A stretch of DNA of 40,028 bases, taken from NCBI GenBank assembly GCA_020200155.1, contig JAIVJG010000020.1, positions 1 through 40,028 of the forward strand. Reading direction: 5' to 3'. The notes under the pieces are model-generated. The model had not been told where the DNA came from. It ran no database searches and saw only the letters and a program-made list of their open reading frames with translations. The translations under genes were made by a program, and so were the position numbers. Below are positions 31,086 through 38,633 of the stretch, in pieces (positions within the stretch are counted from its first letter, which is position 1; each line of letters starts with the position of its first letter). Origin of the DNA: Acidobacteriota bacterium (lineage in GTDB: Bacteria > Acidobacteriota > Blastocatellia > Pyrinomonadales > Pyrinomonadaceae).

Positions 31086-31823
31086 ATGAGACTGTGTTGT
31101 CGCTGGCGTGATAAGACTGTGTTGTCGCTGGTGTTGATGCTTTGCCTGACTTTAATCACGGCGTCCGCCCAAAAGGGAAGTAACGCCGCACGGTTCAAGC
31201 CCGCACGTGTGAATGACGCCGCGCGACATTCGAGCGACGCGGCGAAAGTTATCAGGCAGGTGATGTCTGTCCCCGATAAGTCAATTCCGCGCGACCTGCT
31301 CAACAAGGCGGAGGCCGTCGCGGTCTGCCCGAACGTGCTCAAGGCCGCGCTGATTGTCGGCGGTCAAACCGGCGATTGCATCATCAGCCGCCGCACGCTC
31401 AAGCGTGGCTGGGGCGCGCCCGTCTTCTACAACATGACGGGCGGCAGCATCGGCGCGCAGATCGGCGGCTCTTCAACCGACTACGTGCTGCTGTTTATGA
31501 ACGACGGCGCGTTGAAAGGATTGATGGAGGACAAATTCGAGATCGGCGGCGAGGTCAGCGCAGCAGCCGGCCCTGTCGGTCGCACGGCGGCGGCGTCAAC
31601 CAACGCGACGCTCGACGCAGGGATTCTCTCTTACGCGCGCAGCAAGGGCGCTTTCATAGGGGCCGCGCTCAAGGGCGTCGCCATCACGCCCGACAATCAC
31701 CTTAACGAAGCCTTCTACGGCAAAAAGGCGATGGAGATTGTCGCGAACCGCGCCGACACGCCCGTGCCTTCGCAGGTGCGTGCGCTCCCGCTCCAACTCA
31801 GCCGTTATTCGAGCCGCCGTTAA
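31086..31823 (+). CDS. SYLF-domain (Ysc84-type) exported protein, copy 1
   Basis: A 245-residue protein with a signal peptide (VLSLVLMLCLTLITASAQ) and a SYLF lipid-binding domain: PRDLLNKAEAVAVCPNVLKA, IVGGQTGDCIISRR, WGAPVFYNMTGGSIGAQIGG, SSTDYVLLFMNDGALKGLM and AAAGPVGRTAAASTNATLDA, then ILSYARSKGAFIGAALKGV. In eukaryotes the domain binds phosphoinositides; the role of bacterial secreted forms is not settled. It is followed by a paralogue (31928-32692). AGAGGAGA precedes the ATG at about 10 bases. The first codons fall in a 25-base tandem duplication, so the first residues may be new. Confidence 0.88.
   Translation: MRLCCRWRDKTVLSLVLMLCLTLITASAQKGSNAARFKPARVNDAARHSSDAAKVIRQVMSVPDKSIPRDLLNKAEAVAVCPNVLKAALIVGGQTGDCIISRRTLKRGWGAPVFYNMTGGSIGAQIGGSSTDYVLLFMNDGALKGLMEDKFEIGGEVSAAAGPVGRTAAASTNATLDAGILSYARSKGAFIGAALKGVAITPDNHLNEAFYGKKAMEIVANRADTPVPSQVRALPLQLSRYSSRR
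31089..31131 (+). repeat. 25-base tandem duplication at a gene start
   Basis: AGACTGTGTTGTCGCTGG occurs at 31089-31106 and again, identically, at 31114-31131. The 25-base period changes the frame between the copies, so the two read differently in the SYLF gene. Confidence 0.8.
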
Positions 31824-31927
31824 TCGTCCGTTCGGCGCAAACGACGCGAAAATCAAGCAGAGCACGGCGCGAACACGAGCCTGCGACACAGGCCGCGTTC
31901 GCGCTTTTTCCTCAAGGAGAAGATTGA

Positions 31928-32692
31928 ATGAAGTTTTCTATTCGGAGAATCATCACCGCGACGGCGCTCTGCGCTTTCGTAGTCGCAACGCAGTCCTTCG
32001 CGGCACAGGAGCAGACGCAAACAGAAAGGCAGAGGCGTGCCGTCGTCCCTACGCGGAACGCAAGCCAGAAGCAGCAGAAGGAAGCGTCGAAGAAAGCGTC
32101 GAACGCCTCGCGCGTCTTGGATCAGATCATGGACACGCCTGAGCGCTCGATTCCGAAGGAACTGCTCGCGAAGGCCGAGGCGGTCGCAGTCTTTCCCGGC
32201 GTGCTCAAGGCGGGACTCGGCATCGGCGGGCGCGGCGGCAGCGGCCTCATCAGCCGTCGCATCACGGGCGGCTGGAGCGTGCCCGTCTTCTTCAAGATGG
32301 GCGGCCTCAGCATCGGCCCGCAGATCGGCGCGTCAAAGACCGACTTCGTGCTGCTGTTTATGAATGAAGATGCGTTGAAAGGATTGCTGGAAGACAAACT
32401 GGAAATCGGCGGCGAGGCGAGTGCGGCAGCCGGCCCCGTCGGTCGCGCGGCCAGCGCCACGACGAACCTGACGCTCGACGCGGGCATCCTCTCCTACTCC
32501 CGCAGCAAGGGTCTCTTCGCCGGCCTCGAACTGAAGGGCGCGGTCGTCAACCCGGACAACAACCTCAACGAAGCCATCTACGGCATGAAGGCCAGAGACC
32601 TCCTGACCGGCAGCAACAAGATCAAGATGGCCGACGTGCCGACGGGCGTCATCATCTTCCCCAACACACTCGCGCGCTACTCGATAAAATAA
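31928..32692 (+). CDS. SYLF-domain (Ysc84-type) exported protein, copy 2
   Basis: A 254-residue protein clearly paralogous to the preceding gene: IPKELLAKAEAVAVFPGVLK, GSGLISRRITGGWSVPVFFK, GGLSIGPQIGASKTDFVLLF, AAAGPVGRAASATTNLTLDA and ILSYSRSKGLFAGLELKG. A signal peptide is present (FSIRRIITATALCAFVVATQ, ending SFAAQEQ), followed by a basic, Gln-rich spacer longer than in copy 1. AAGGAGAAG precedes the ATG. The 104-base gap to copy 1 and the shared strand suggest co-transcription and a tandem duplication of an older gene. Function at the envelope is unknown; lipid binding is from the family. Confidence 0.88.
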   Translation: MKFSIRRIITATALCAFVVATQSFAAQEQTQTERQRRAVVPTRNASQKQQKEASKKASNASRVLDQIMDTPERSIPKELLAKAEAVAVFPGVLKAGLGIGGRGGSGLISRRITGGWSVPVFFKMGGLSIGPQIGASKTDFVLLFMNEDALKGLLEDKLEIGGEASAAAGPVGRAASATTNLTLDAGILSYSRSKGLFAGLELKGAVVNPDNNLNEAIYGMKARDLLTGSNKIKMADVPTGVIIFPNTLARYSIK

Positions 32693-32703
32693 ATGATGAA
32701 CGC

Positions 32704-32763
32704 GAAATGATGAATGATGAATTGAAGGCAAGGGTTTTGATCTCATTCATCATTCATCATTTC
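32704..32763. terminator. ATGA-type hairpin after the SYLF genes
   Basis: Arms of 18 bp (32704-32721 and 32746-32763) consist of ATGATGAATGATGA words. The hairpin follows the SYLF stop by 12 bases and is next to the lexA promoter. It is AT-rich, so it may be a repeat element and not a terminator. Confidence 0.5.
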
Positions 32764-32766
32764 AAC

Positions 32767-32796
32767 TTGACGCTTTCGTTCGCGCGCACATAGAAT
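32767..32796 (+). promoter_or_regulatory. Candidate lexA promoter
   Basis: TTGACG (32767-32772) and TAGAAT (32791-32796) are 18 bases apart, 74 bases before the lexA start. Both hexamers match consensus well. No recognisable SOS box of the Gram-positive or proteobacterial kind overlaps it, although autoregulation is expected. Confidence 0.5.
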
Positions 32797-32869
32797 CACG
32801 TCGCCCCCAAGGCACGTGCGGCGCGAAACTCATCAGCGTCGTCTTCACCCAGCGCGGCTGAGGAAATAC

Positions 32870-33493
32870 ATGCATCCACGCACGCAGAGACAAAAAGAGA
32901 TTCTCGACTACATCACGCTCTTCATCGAGCGCCACGGCTATGAGCCGTCCTACGCGCAGATCGCGCGCCAGTTGCGCGTCTCCTCGAAGGCGACCATCGC
33001 CAAGCACATCGAGGCGCTCGAACGACAGGGACTGCTTTCGCGACGGCGTGCCGACGGAGGCTTCGGCCTCAGCCTGCCCTTCGAGGAGGTGGGCGTGGAC
33101 GCGACGTGCGAAGTGCCCCTGCTCGGACGCATCGCGGCGGGCGCGCCGCTCGACGCGGTGGATGATCGCGAGATGGTGACGATCCCGCGCTTCCTGCTCG
33201 GTCGCGTCCGGCCAAACCGCGTCTATGCGCTGCGCGTCGCGGGCGACTCGATGATTGACGAGCACATCTGCGACGGCGACATCGCGCTCATCGAAAACAG
33301 AACCGAGGCGCGCGACGGTGAGATCGTCGTCGCGCTCGTCGAAGGCGCGGGCACGACCCTCAAGCGCCTCTTCCGACAGGGACAGGAAATCGAACTCAGG
33401 CCAGCCAACTCGCAGGTCGCGCCCATCCGGCTGCACGCCTCGCAGGTCGCCGTACAGGGCATCTTTCGCGGCCTGCTCCGCCCGGCGCTCTGA
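32870..33493 (+). CDS. lexA: LexA-type SOS repressor
   Basis: A 207-residue dimeric repressor of DNA-damage genes. ATG 32870 has AGGA at 6 bases and starts the conserved MHPRTQRQKEILDYI; the open frame continues upstream without good reason. The winged helix-turn-helix covers 1-70 (YEPSYAQIARQLRVSSKATI, AKHIEALERQGLLSR). The self-cleavage half has the Ala-Gly site RIAAGAP, the catalytic Ser in VAGDSMID and the catalytic Lys in TTLKRL. RecA filaments stimulate the cleavage. Length and layout are standard. It may be used as a genuine lexA; a UmuD-like role is excluded by the DNA-binding domain. Its transcript ends at the 33521-33570 hairpin. Confidence 0.94.
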   Translation: MHPRTQRQKEILDYITLFIERHGYEPSYAQIARQLRVSSKATIAKHIEALERQGLLSRRRADGGFGLSLPFEEVGVDATCEVPLLGRIAAGAPLDAVDDREMVTIPRFLLGRVRPNRVYALRVAGDSMIDEHICDGDIALIENRTEARDGEIVVALVEGAGTTLKRLFRQGQEIELRPANSQVAPIRLHASQVAVQGIFRGLLRPAL

Positions 33494-33520
33494 GCCGAAA
33501 CGTTATCAACCTCCAACAGT

Positions 33521-33570
33521 GTGCGTTGAAGACAGCCCGGCGATTCGTTGCCGGGCTGTCTTCAACGCAC
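33521..33570. terminator. Bidirectional terminator between lexA and mscL
   Basis: Perfect 21-bp arms (33521-33541 and 33550-33570) with an 8-base loop. It begins 28 bases after the lexA stop and ends 3 bases before the mscL stop. Confidence 0.8.
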
Positions 33571-33573
33571 CCT

Positions 33574-34032
33574 TCAGCCTTTCACCTCACTGAAATCAAC
33601 GGTGCATTCTTTGCAGCGCGTGGCTTTGAGCGGAATGGTCGAGAGACAGAAGGGACAGGTCTTGGTTGTCGGCTCGTCGTCCTCCGCCTTCCGCCGCTTG
33701 CTCCACATGCGATTGACCGCCCTGACGACGAAGAAGAGCACGAGGGCGATGAGGAGGAAGGTGATTACGTCGTTGATGAACTGCCCGTAGGCGATCACGG
33801 GAATGCCTTTCGCCTTGGCGTCCGCCAGCGACTCGGGCAAGCCTTTAGACTTGTCGAGCACGATGAAGAGGCTGGTGAAATCCACCGGGCCGAGGATCAC
33901 GCCGACCGGCGGCATTAAAATCCCTTCCACCATCGAAGTCACGATCTTGCCGAAAGCCGCGCCGATAATCACACCGATTGCCAAGTCAAGTGCGTTCCCG
34001 CGTGCGATAAATTCTCTGAACTCTTTAAACAT
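33574..34032 (-). CDS. mscL: Large-conductance mechanosensitive channel MscL with zinc-ribbon tail
   Basis: A 152-residue channel that opens under membrane tension to release osmolytes. ATG 34032 has GGAGG at 9 bases and starts the conserved MFKEFREFIARGNALDLAIG. The TM1 pore helix (VIIGAAFGKIVTSMVEGILM), the loop PPVGVILGPVDF and TM2 (INDVITFLLIALVLFFVVRA) are standard. The C-terminal end is not the usual short amphipathic helix alone: after KRRKAEDDEP comes a zinc-ribbon-like CPFCLSTIPLKATRCKEC. The same kind of tail occurs on some MscL proteins I recall from environmental phyla. Alone in its transcript. Confidence 0.93.
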   Translation of the reverse strand: MFKEFREFIARGNALDLAIGVIIGAAFGKIVTSMVEGILMPPVGVILGPVDFTSLFIVLDKSKGLPESLADAKAKGIPVIAYGQFINDVITFLLIALVLFFVVRAVNRMWSKRRKAEDDEPTTKTCPFCLSTIPLKATRCKECTVDFSEVKG

Positions 34033-34465
34033 CCGTTGTGGCCTCCGGGGGCTGAAAGCATTTGTTGGAACTGAAAGCTTGTATTGCAATTCCGTTGAGC
34101 CGTCAACGACAAATCGCTTCCGAGCAGCATTCGCTTAGACCCGTCTGCTCAAGGCGCTCTCCCGCATGAAGCACAACTACATCATGGCCTACGGTCATTT
34201 TGGCGCAGTAGTCCTGTCAAGCAGACGACTTTTTACTTACCGGAAACCCTGACGCCCCTGGCTGAAAGCAGTCAACACGGGTGATCTTGACGAATTAGCC
34301 CGCCGGGTAAAGACGGCACAACGCTTGCTGTCATTCCTGTGCGCCTTCTCGCGCTTTTGGAGAAGGGCACGCGCCGGCGGACGGTAAGGCGTATGAGTTA
34401 AACACTCTCCCGCTCAACTGATTTCACACACAACACACTAAGGCAGAGAGGCTTCGAGGGAAGCT
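34033..34465. other. Divergent intergenic region between mscL and the GGDEF-EAL gene
   Basis: More than 400 bases. I looked for a cyclic di-GMP riboswitch (GEMM) before the GGDEF-EAL gene and saw no conserved core. No conserved frame, tRNA or clear promoter was recognised. AGGCAGAGAGGC near 34442 may hold the ribosome site. Confidence 0.4.
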
Positions 34466-37400
34466 GTGAACAGACAACGACTGGCTATTCCCTATCAATG
34501 GCTCGTCGTCGCGCTCGGCGCGGCGGTGACGCTGTCTTCAGTTTTTCACCTCTGTCTGACGAACATTGATCCGCGCTTTCTGCTGCTGACGCTGATTACG
34601 ATTGGTATCGGCTCGCGCCTGACGATTCAGATTCCGCGCGACAAGGGCAAAGTATCGGTCTCGGACACCTTTGTCTTCCTCGCGATGCTGCTGTTCGGCC
34701 TCGACTCGGCGGTACTGCTCGCCGCCACCGAATCGTTCTTCTCTTCGAGGCGTTTCTGCAAGAAGAGGCTGACGGTCTTCTTCAACGCGGCGGTGATGGC
34801 CTGCTCCACTTTCGCCACCGTGTGGCTGCTGCACACGTTCGTCGTCAGCGAAGCCACACTGCGCGGCGGCTACTCCGCCAACTTCATCGTCGGCATCTGC
34901 TTCGCGGGCTTCATGCAGTTCGTCACCAACTCCGGCATGGTGGCGCTCGCCTACTGTCTGCGTGCGGGCGCGCCGTTCTGGCAAACGTGGCGGAAGCACT
35001 TTCTCTGGACTTCAATTTCCTACTTCGCGGGCGCGTCTGCCGCCGGCATCATCGCCAAGCTCATTGACACCCTCGGCTTCTACGCCCTGCTGGCGACGAC
35101 CCCGATTATCGTCATCATCTACCTGACTTACTGGACATATCTGAAGAACGTCGAATCGTCTGTGGCGCAGGCCGAGCAGGCCGAGCGGCACATGTCTGCT
35201 CTGCGCGAATCGGAAGAGCGCTTCCGCGGCGCTTTCGACCACGCGGCGGGGATGGCTCTGGTTGCTTCCGACGGGCGCTGGATCAAGGTCAACCGTAGCT
35301 TGTGCGAGATGCTCGGATACTCGGAAGACGAACTACTGGCGAGCAACGTGCAGGCCTTCACGAACCCGCACGACCTCGGCCCCATGATGGGACAGACGGG
35401 GAAACTGCTGGAAGGTAAAATCTCGAACTTCCAGATGGAACTGCGTTACCTACACAAGGGTGGACAAGACCTGTGGGTGCTCCTGAGCGTCACGCACGTG
35501 CGCCCCGCCGGGGGCGACTCGGCCAACCTCATCTTCCAGATACAGGACATCACAGACCGCAAACACGCCGAGCAGCGACTCCATCACGACGCCTTCCACG
35601 ACGCGCTGACTGGACTGCCGAATCGCGCCCTTTTCATGGATCACCTGAAGCTCTCGGTCGAGCGTGCCAAGCGCCGCGACAGCCGCATGTTCGCCGTCCT
35701 CTTCCTCGACCTCGACCGCTTCAAGGTCATCAACGACAGTCTCGGCCACATGGTCGGCGATCAACTGCTCGTCGGCATCGCCCGCCGCCTCGACACCTGC
35801 CTGCGCCCCGGCGACACGGTCGCGCGCCTCGGCGGCGACGAGTTCACGATCCTCCTCGAAGACATCAACAGGGCGGGCGAGGCCATCGAAGTCGCCGAGC
35901 GTTTGCAGAACGAATTAACGCTACCCTTCAACTTAAACGGCAACGAAGTCTTCACCACGGTCAGCATCGGCATCGCGCTCTCGACGACCGGCTACGAACT
36001 CCCCGAAGACGTGCTGCGCGACGCCGACACGGCGATGTACCGCGCCAAGACCCTCGGCAAGGCTCGCCACGAAATCTTCGACACGACGATGCACACGCGC
36101 GCCCTTAATCTCCTCCAACTCGAAACCGACCTGCGCCGCGCCGTCGAGCGCCACGAGTTCGCGCTCAACTACCAGCCCATCGTCTCGCTCGAAAACGGCT
36201 CCATCGTCGGCTTCGAGGCGCTGCTCCGCTGGCGGCACCCGGATCGCGGATTGATTCCGCCCGGCGATTTCATCCCCATCGCGGAGGAGACGGGCCTCAT
36301 CATCCCCATCGGCCAGTGGGTGCTTCGGGAAGCGTGCGCGCAGATTCGCGAGTGGCAGGATCGTTACCCCTCGTACCCGCCCCTCCAGATCAGCGTCAAC
36401 CTTTCGGGCAAGCAGTTTATGAAGGCCGACCTGTTGGATCAGATTCGCGAGGTGCTGGCGGAGACCGGCATTGACCCGTGCAGCCTCAAGGTGGAGATCA
36501 CCGAGAGCATTATGATGGAGAACATCGAGACGGCGATTATGATGCTCCGCCAACTACGCGCGCTCGGCATCGAATTGAGCATTGACGACTTCGGCACAGG
36601 TTACTCGTCGCTCTCTTACCTGCACCGCTTCCCGATCTCGACCCTGAAGATTGACCGCTCGTTCGTCAGCCGCATGGACGGCAACAACGAGAACGCAGAG
36701 ATCGTCCGCACCATTATCATGCTGGCGCGCAACCTCAGCATGAACGTGGTGGCCGAAGGCGTCGAGAAAGAAAACCAGTTTCTGGAAGGCGGCGCGTTCC
36801 TCTCTGGGTACGTTGTAGGTGTTGCTGCTGCCCTTGAAATCCTCAAGCACCGGCATGAGCACTTCGGAGATCGTGTCGAGCGCCTTCGCCGCGTGCGCGC
36901 CGCGCGGGTAGAGTTTCAGATATTGGCCGCTCGTCTGCGCCTCGTAGCCGAGGTGGCAGGGCAGGTAGCCTTCGCATTCGCCGGGCAGAGGGATTCGCGA
37001 CGCCTCCCAGGCGATGCGTTCGGCGATGGGCAGCGCGCGGTATTTACGTTCCAGATTCCAGAACGAATCCGCGCGCACGTACCACTGCCCGGCTGGCTCG
37101 CTGTAGACGACTTGCTCACCCTGCGCTTTGATCCAAGGCTGATACGGCGGCTCTCCCTGTTTGTCCATCGAGATTGCCGCGAGCGACTTTTGCAGCGCGA
37201 GCAGGCGCAGCAATTCAAACTCGGCCAGAGTGTTTCTCCGCGTCGTTTCCTTAATCGCGCGGTCGAGAAATTTAACCAGTTCCGTCTGGTCGGAGAAGCT
37301 CGCGCTCTCGTTCTTTATGCGCTCGTTGGCGAGGTTCAGGTAAATCTCTTCACGCCGCGACGGGTCGAAAGGCGCGACGAGCGCGCCAAAGACCCAGCCC

Positions 37401-37561
37401 TCGGCTCCGCCCGGCGCGGCGACGCGATACCAGAAATCTTCCGCCGTCCCGATCTTCTCTTTGCTTGCGGACTGCTCCAACTCACGCACGACCGTGCCCA
37501 GTTGAAGCCGCGCCACCTCCGCTGCGCTCACCTGCGGCTCTGCGCGCACGCGCACGTTTGA
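34466..37561 (+). CDS. Membrane-PAS-GGDEF-EAL protein, 3' end truncated at a junction
   Basis: The frame has 1031 codons, but only about 1-773 read as real protein. Residues 1-235 form several membrane helices of MASE type (FLLLTLITIGIGSRLTIQI). A PAS domain follows at about 250-370 (MALVASDGRWIKVNRSLCEM, LGYSEDELLA). The GGDEF domain has DALTGLPNRALF, FLDLDRFKVINDSLGH and ARLGGDEF (456-460), with an RPGD inhibitory site. The EAL domain starts near 560: FEALLRWRHP, SVNLSGKQFM, VEITESIMMEN, DDFGTGYSSLSYLHRFPIST, LKIDRSFVSRM and NVVAEGVEKENQ. It then stops abruptly: the usual C-terminal QGYxFSKP segment is missing. Downstream codons are the antisense of an SH3 gene and encode no recognisable protein. 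Both catalytic motifs remain, but fold and activity of the EAL domain are doubtful. Confidence 0.85.
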   Translation: MNRQRLAIPYQWLVVALGAAVTLSSVFHLCLTNIDPRFLLLTLITIGIGSRLTIQIPRDKGKVSVSDTFVFLAMLLFGLDSAVLLAATESFFSSRRFCKKRLTVFFNAAVMACSTFATVWLLHTFVVSEATLRGGYSANFIVGICFAGFMQFVTNSGMVALAYCLRAGAPFWQTWRKHFLWTSISYFAGASAAGIIAKLIDTLGFYALLATTPIIVIIYLTYWTYLKNVESSVAQAEQAERHMSALRESEERFRGAFDHAAGMALVASDGRWIKVNRSLCEMLGYSEDELLASNVQAFTNPHDLGPMMGQTGKLLEGKISNFQMELRYLHKGGQDLWVLLSVTHVRPAGGDSANLIFQIQDITDRKHAEQRLHHDAFHDALTGLPNRALFMDHLKLSVERAKRRDSRMFAVLFLDLDRFKVINDSLGHMVGDQLLVGIARRLDTCLRPGDTVARLGGDEFTILLEDINRAGEAIEVAERLQNELTLPFNLNGNEVFTTVSIGIALSTTGYELPEDVLRDADTAMYRAKTLGKARHEIFDTTMHTRALNLLQLETDLRRAVERHEFALNYQPIVSLENGSIVGFEALLRWRHPDRGLIPPGDFIPIAEETGLIIPIGQWVLREACAQIREWQDRYPSYPPLQISVNLSGKQFMKADLLDQIREVLAETGIDPCSLKVEITESIMMENIETAIMMLRQLRALGIELSIDDFGTGYSSLSYLHRFPISTLKIDRSFVSRMDGNNENAEIVRTIIMLARNLSMNVVAEGVEKENQFLEGGAFLSGYVVGVAAALEILKHRHEHFGDRVERLRRVRAARVEFQILAARLRLVAEVAGQVAFAFAGQRDSRRLPGDAFGDGQRAVFTFQIPERIRAHVPLPGWLAVDDLLTLRFDPRLIRRLSLFVHRDCRERLLQREQAQQFKLGQSVSPRRFLNRAVEKFNQFRLVGEARALVLYALVGEVQVNLFTPRRVERRDERAKDPALGSARRGDAIPEIFRRPDLLFACGLLQLTHDRAQLKPRHLRCAHLRLCAHAHV

Positions 37562-37729
37562 GGCCGTCGTGATGCGCGTCTTCGTCGGGGCGGCTTGCGG
37601 ACTGTTTACTGCAACGCGCCCGGCCAGCGCATGAGAAGCGCACGCGACGAGCAGCGCGCAGAGCATTAAGCATCTCCAAAGCGCGCACCCGGTCAAATGT
37701 CCACGCCTCAAATTTATTTGAATATTCAT
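36554..37729 (-). CDS. SH3-domain envelope protein, 3' end truncated at the same junction
   Basis: The frame has 391 codons; about the first 315 look genuine. The N-terminus is a signal peptide or lipoprotein leader (RCLMLCALLVACASHALAG). An SH3b domain follows (VRVRAEPQVSAAEVARLQLG, EDFWYRVAAP, GGAEGWVFGALVAPF), then a helical region (LNLANERIKNESASFSDQTE, LVKFLDRAIKETTRR). The family-like text ends at NVPREERAAFQKLV. What follows (from about 36780 to the stop at 36554) is the antisense of the EAL domain and not protein-like. ATG 37729 overlaps the TGA of the TPR gene by ATGA, so it is the last gene of the cyclase-TPR-SH3 operon. SH3b domains usually bind peptidoglycan or proteins in the envelope. 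Confidence 0.7.
   Translation of the reverse strand: MNIQINLRRGHLTGCALWRCLMLCALLVACASHALAGRVAVNSPQAAPTKTRITTASNVRVRAEPQVSAAEVARLQLGTVVRELEQSASKEKIGTAEDFWYRVAAPGGAEGWVFGALVAPFDPSRREEIYLNLANERIKNESASFSDQTELVKFLDRAIKETTRRNTLAEFELLRLLALQKSLAAISMDKQGEPPYQPWIKAQGEQVVYSEPAGQWYVRADSFWNLERKYRALPIAERIAWEASRIPLPGECEGYLPCHLGYEAQTSGQYLKLYPRGAHAAKALDTISEVLMPVLEDFKGSSNTYNVPREERAAFQKLVFFLDAFGHHVHAEVARQHDNGADDLCVLVVAVHAADERAVNLQGRDREAVQVRERRVTCAEVVNAQFDAERA
36770..36795. other. Tail-to-tail junction of two broken genes
   Basis: The EAL reading is family-like up to GTCGAGAAAGAAAACCAG, and the opposite-strand SH3 reading is family-like up to about 36780. Both lose their C-terminal parts at the same place, and no stop codon closes either frame. 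A quasi-palindrome CCAGTTTCTGG lies at the join. This is a deletion or inversion breakpoint, or an assembly misjoin. Confidence 0.6.
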
Positions 37730-38607
37730 TTGATGGTCAGCCCCTTGAGCTTGTCTGCAAGCTCTGGTTTGAGTGTCCGCAGGATTTTAATTTCCGCCTG
37801 CGCCGCGTCGCGATTGTCCAGCGCGAGATAAGCGAGGCCGAGATTGAAATGCGCTTCCGCGTAATCGGGCTTGACGCGCACGGCCTCTCTGAACGACGCG
37901 GCGGCCTGCCCGTACTGCTCCAGAGCGCCGTAGGCGACGCCGAGATTGTAATGAGCCAGCTCGAAGTCGGGCTTGAGACTGGCGGCCTGTTTGAAAGCGT
38001 CAATTGCTTCCAGCCGACGGCCCGCCGCCGCGTAAGTCAGTCCCAGATTGTAATGCGCGACCGCTTCCTGCGGCGCTAGTTCGACAACCTTCCGGTACGC
38101 CTCAATCGCCTCTTGCGTCTTGCCCTGCGCCGCGTACACGTTGCCGAGATTGTAATAAGCATAGGCATCTTTGGGGGCCAGTTCGATAGCTTTCCGATAC
38201 GCCTCAATCGCCTCGTCGCTGCGCCCCGCCGCCTCGTAGGAAGCTCCGAGATTGTAGAAAGCCGTCGCGTCGTTTGGCATCAACTCGGACGACTTTCGGA
38301 ATGCCGCGATGGCTTCGTCGAACTTGCTCGCCTCGTAAGCATCCTCGCCAGTCTTCTTGTACTTCGCGGCCTCGCTGCCCAGATTACGCGTCGCCCCGCC
38401 GGCGATCATGCGGTTCGAGGCGTCCCGGCCTGCGTACTGCGCGAAGTTCGAGCCGGCCTGCAACTTCTTCTTCGGCGGGCGAGGGGTCGGTTGCGGCTGG
38501 GATTGCTGCGCGTGTGTCGAAGATGCCGGGCGGTTGAAGACGCATATGGGAATCAGGAACAAAAATAGTAGGGCTGCGCGAAACTGGAATCCGGATAGCT
38601 TGAACAC
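37726..38607 (-). CDS. TPR-repeat protein
   Basis: A 293-residue exported protein. The start is taken as GTG 38607 because the frame upstream overlaps the preceding cyclase gene, and the residues after it form a signal peptide (LSGFQFRAALLFLFLIPICV, ending about HAQQ) preceded by GAGGAAG. A Pro/Lys-rich spacer (PTPRPPKKK) is followed by about six TPR units of 34 residues: AIAAFRKSSELMPNDATAFY, NLGASYEAAGRSDEAIEAYR, AYAYYNLGNVYAAQGKTQEA, YNLGLTYAAAGRRLEAIDAF. TPR arrays bind other proteins; the partner is unknown. It is the middle gene of a minus-strand operon, 26 bases after the cyclase and overlapping the SH3 gene by ATGA. Confidence 0.87.
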   Translation of the reverse strand: MFKLSGFQFRAALLFLFLIPICVFNRPASSTHAQQSQPQPTPRPPKKKLQAGSNFAQYAGRDASNRMIAGGATRNLGSEAAKYKKTGEDAYEASKFDEAIAAFRKSSELMPNDATAFYNLGASYEAAGRSDEAIEAYRKAIELAPKDAYAYYNLGNVYAAQGKTQEAIEAYRKVVELAPQEAVAHYNLGLTYAAAGRRLEAIDAFKQAASLKPDFELAHYNLGVAYGALEQYGQAAASFREAVRVKPDYAEAHFNLGLAYLALDNRDAAQAEIKILRTLKPELADKLKGLTIK

Positions 38608-38633
38608 GACAGTTTTCTTCCTCGAAAAAAAGT

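Noticed and set aside
34090-34465. Cyclic di-GMP riboswitch before the GGDEF-EAL gene
   Set aside because: No conserved GEMM core was found.
36790-37561. C-terminal 250 residues of the GGDEF-EAL frame as a new domain
   Set aside because: The sequence is the antisense of the SH3 gene, whose translation is protein-like; the tail is a by-product of the junction.
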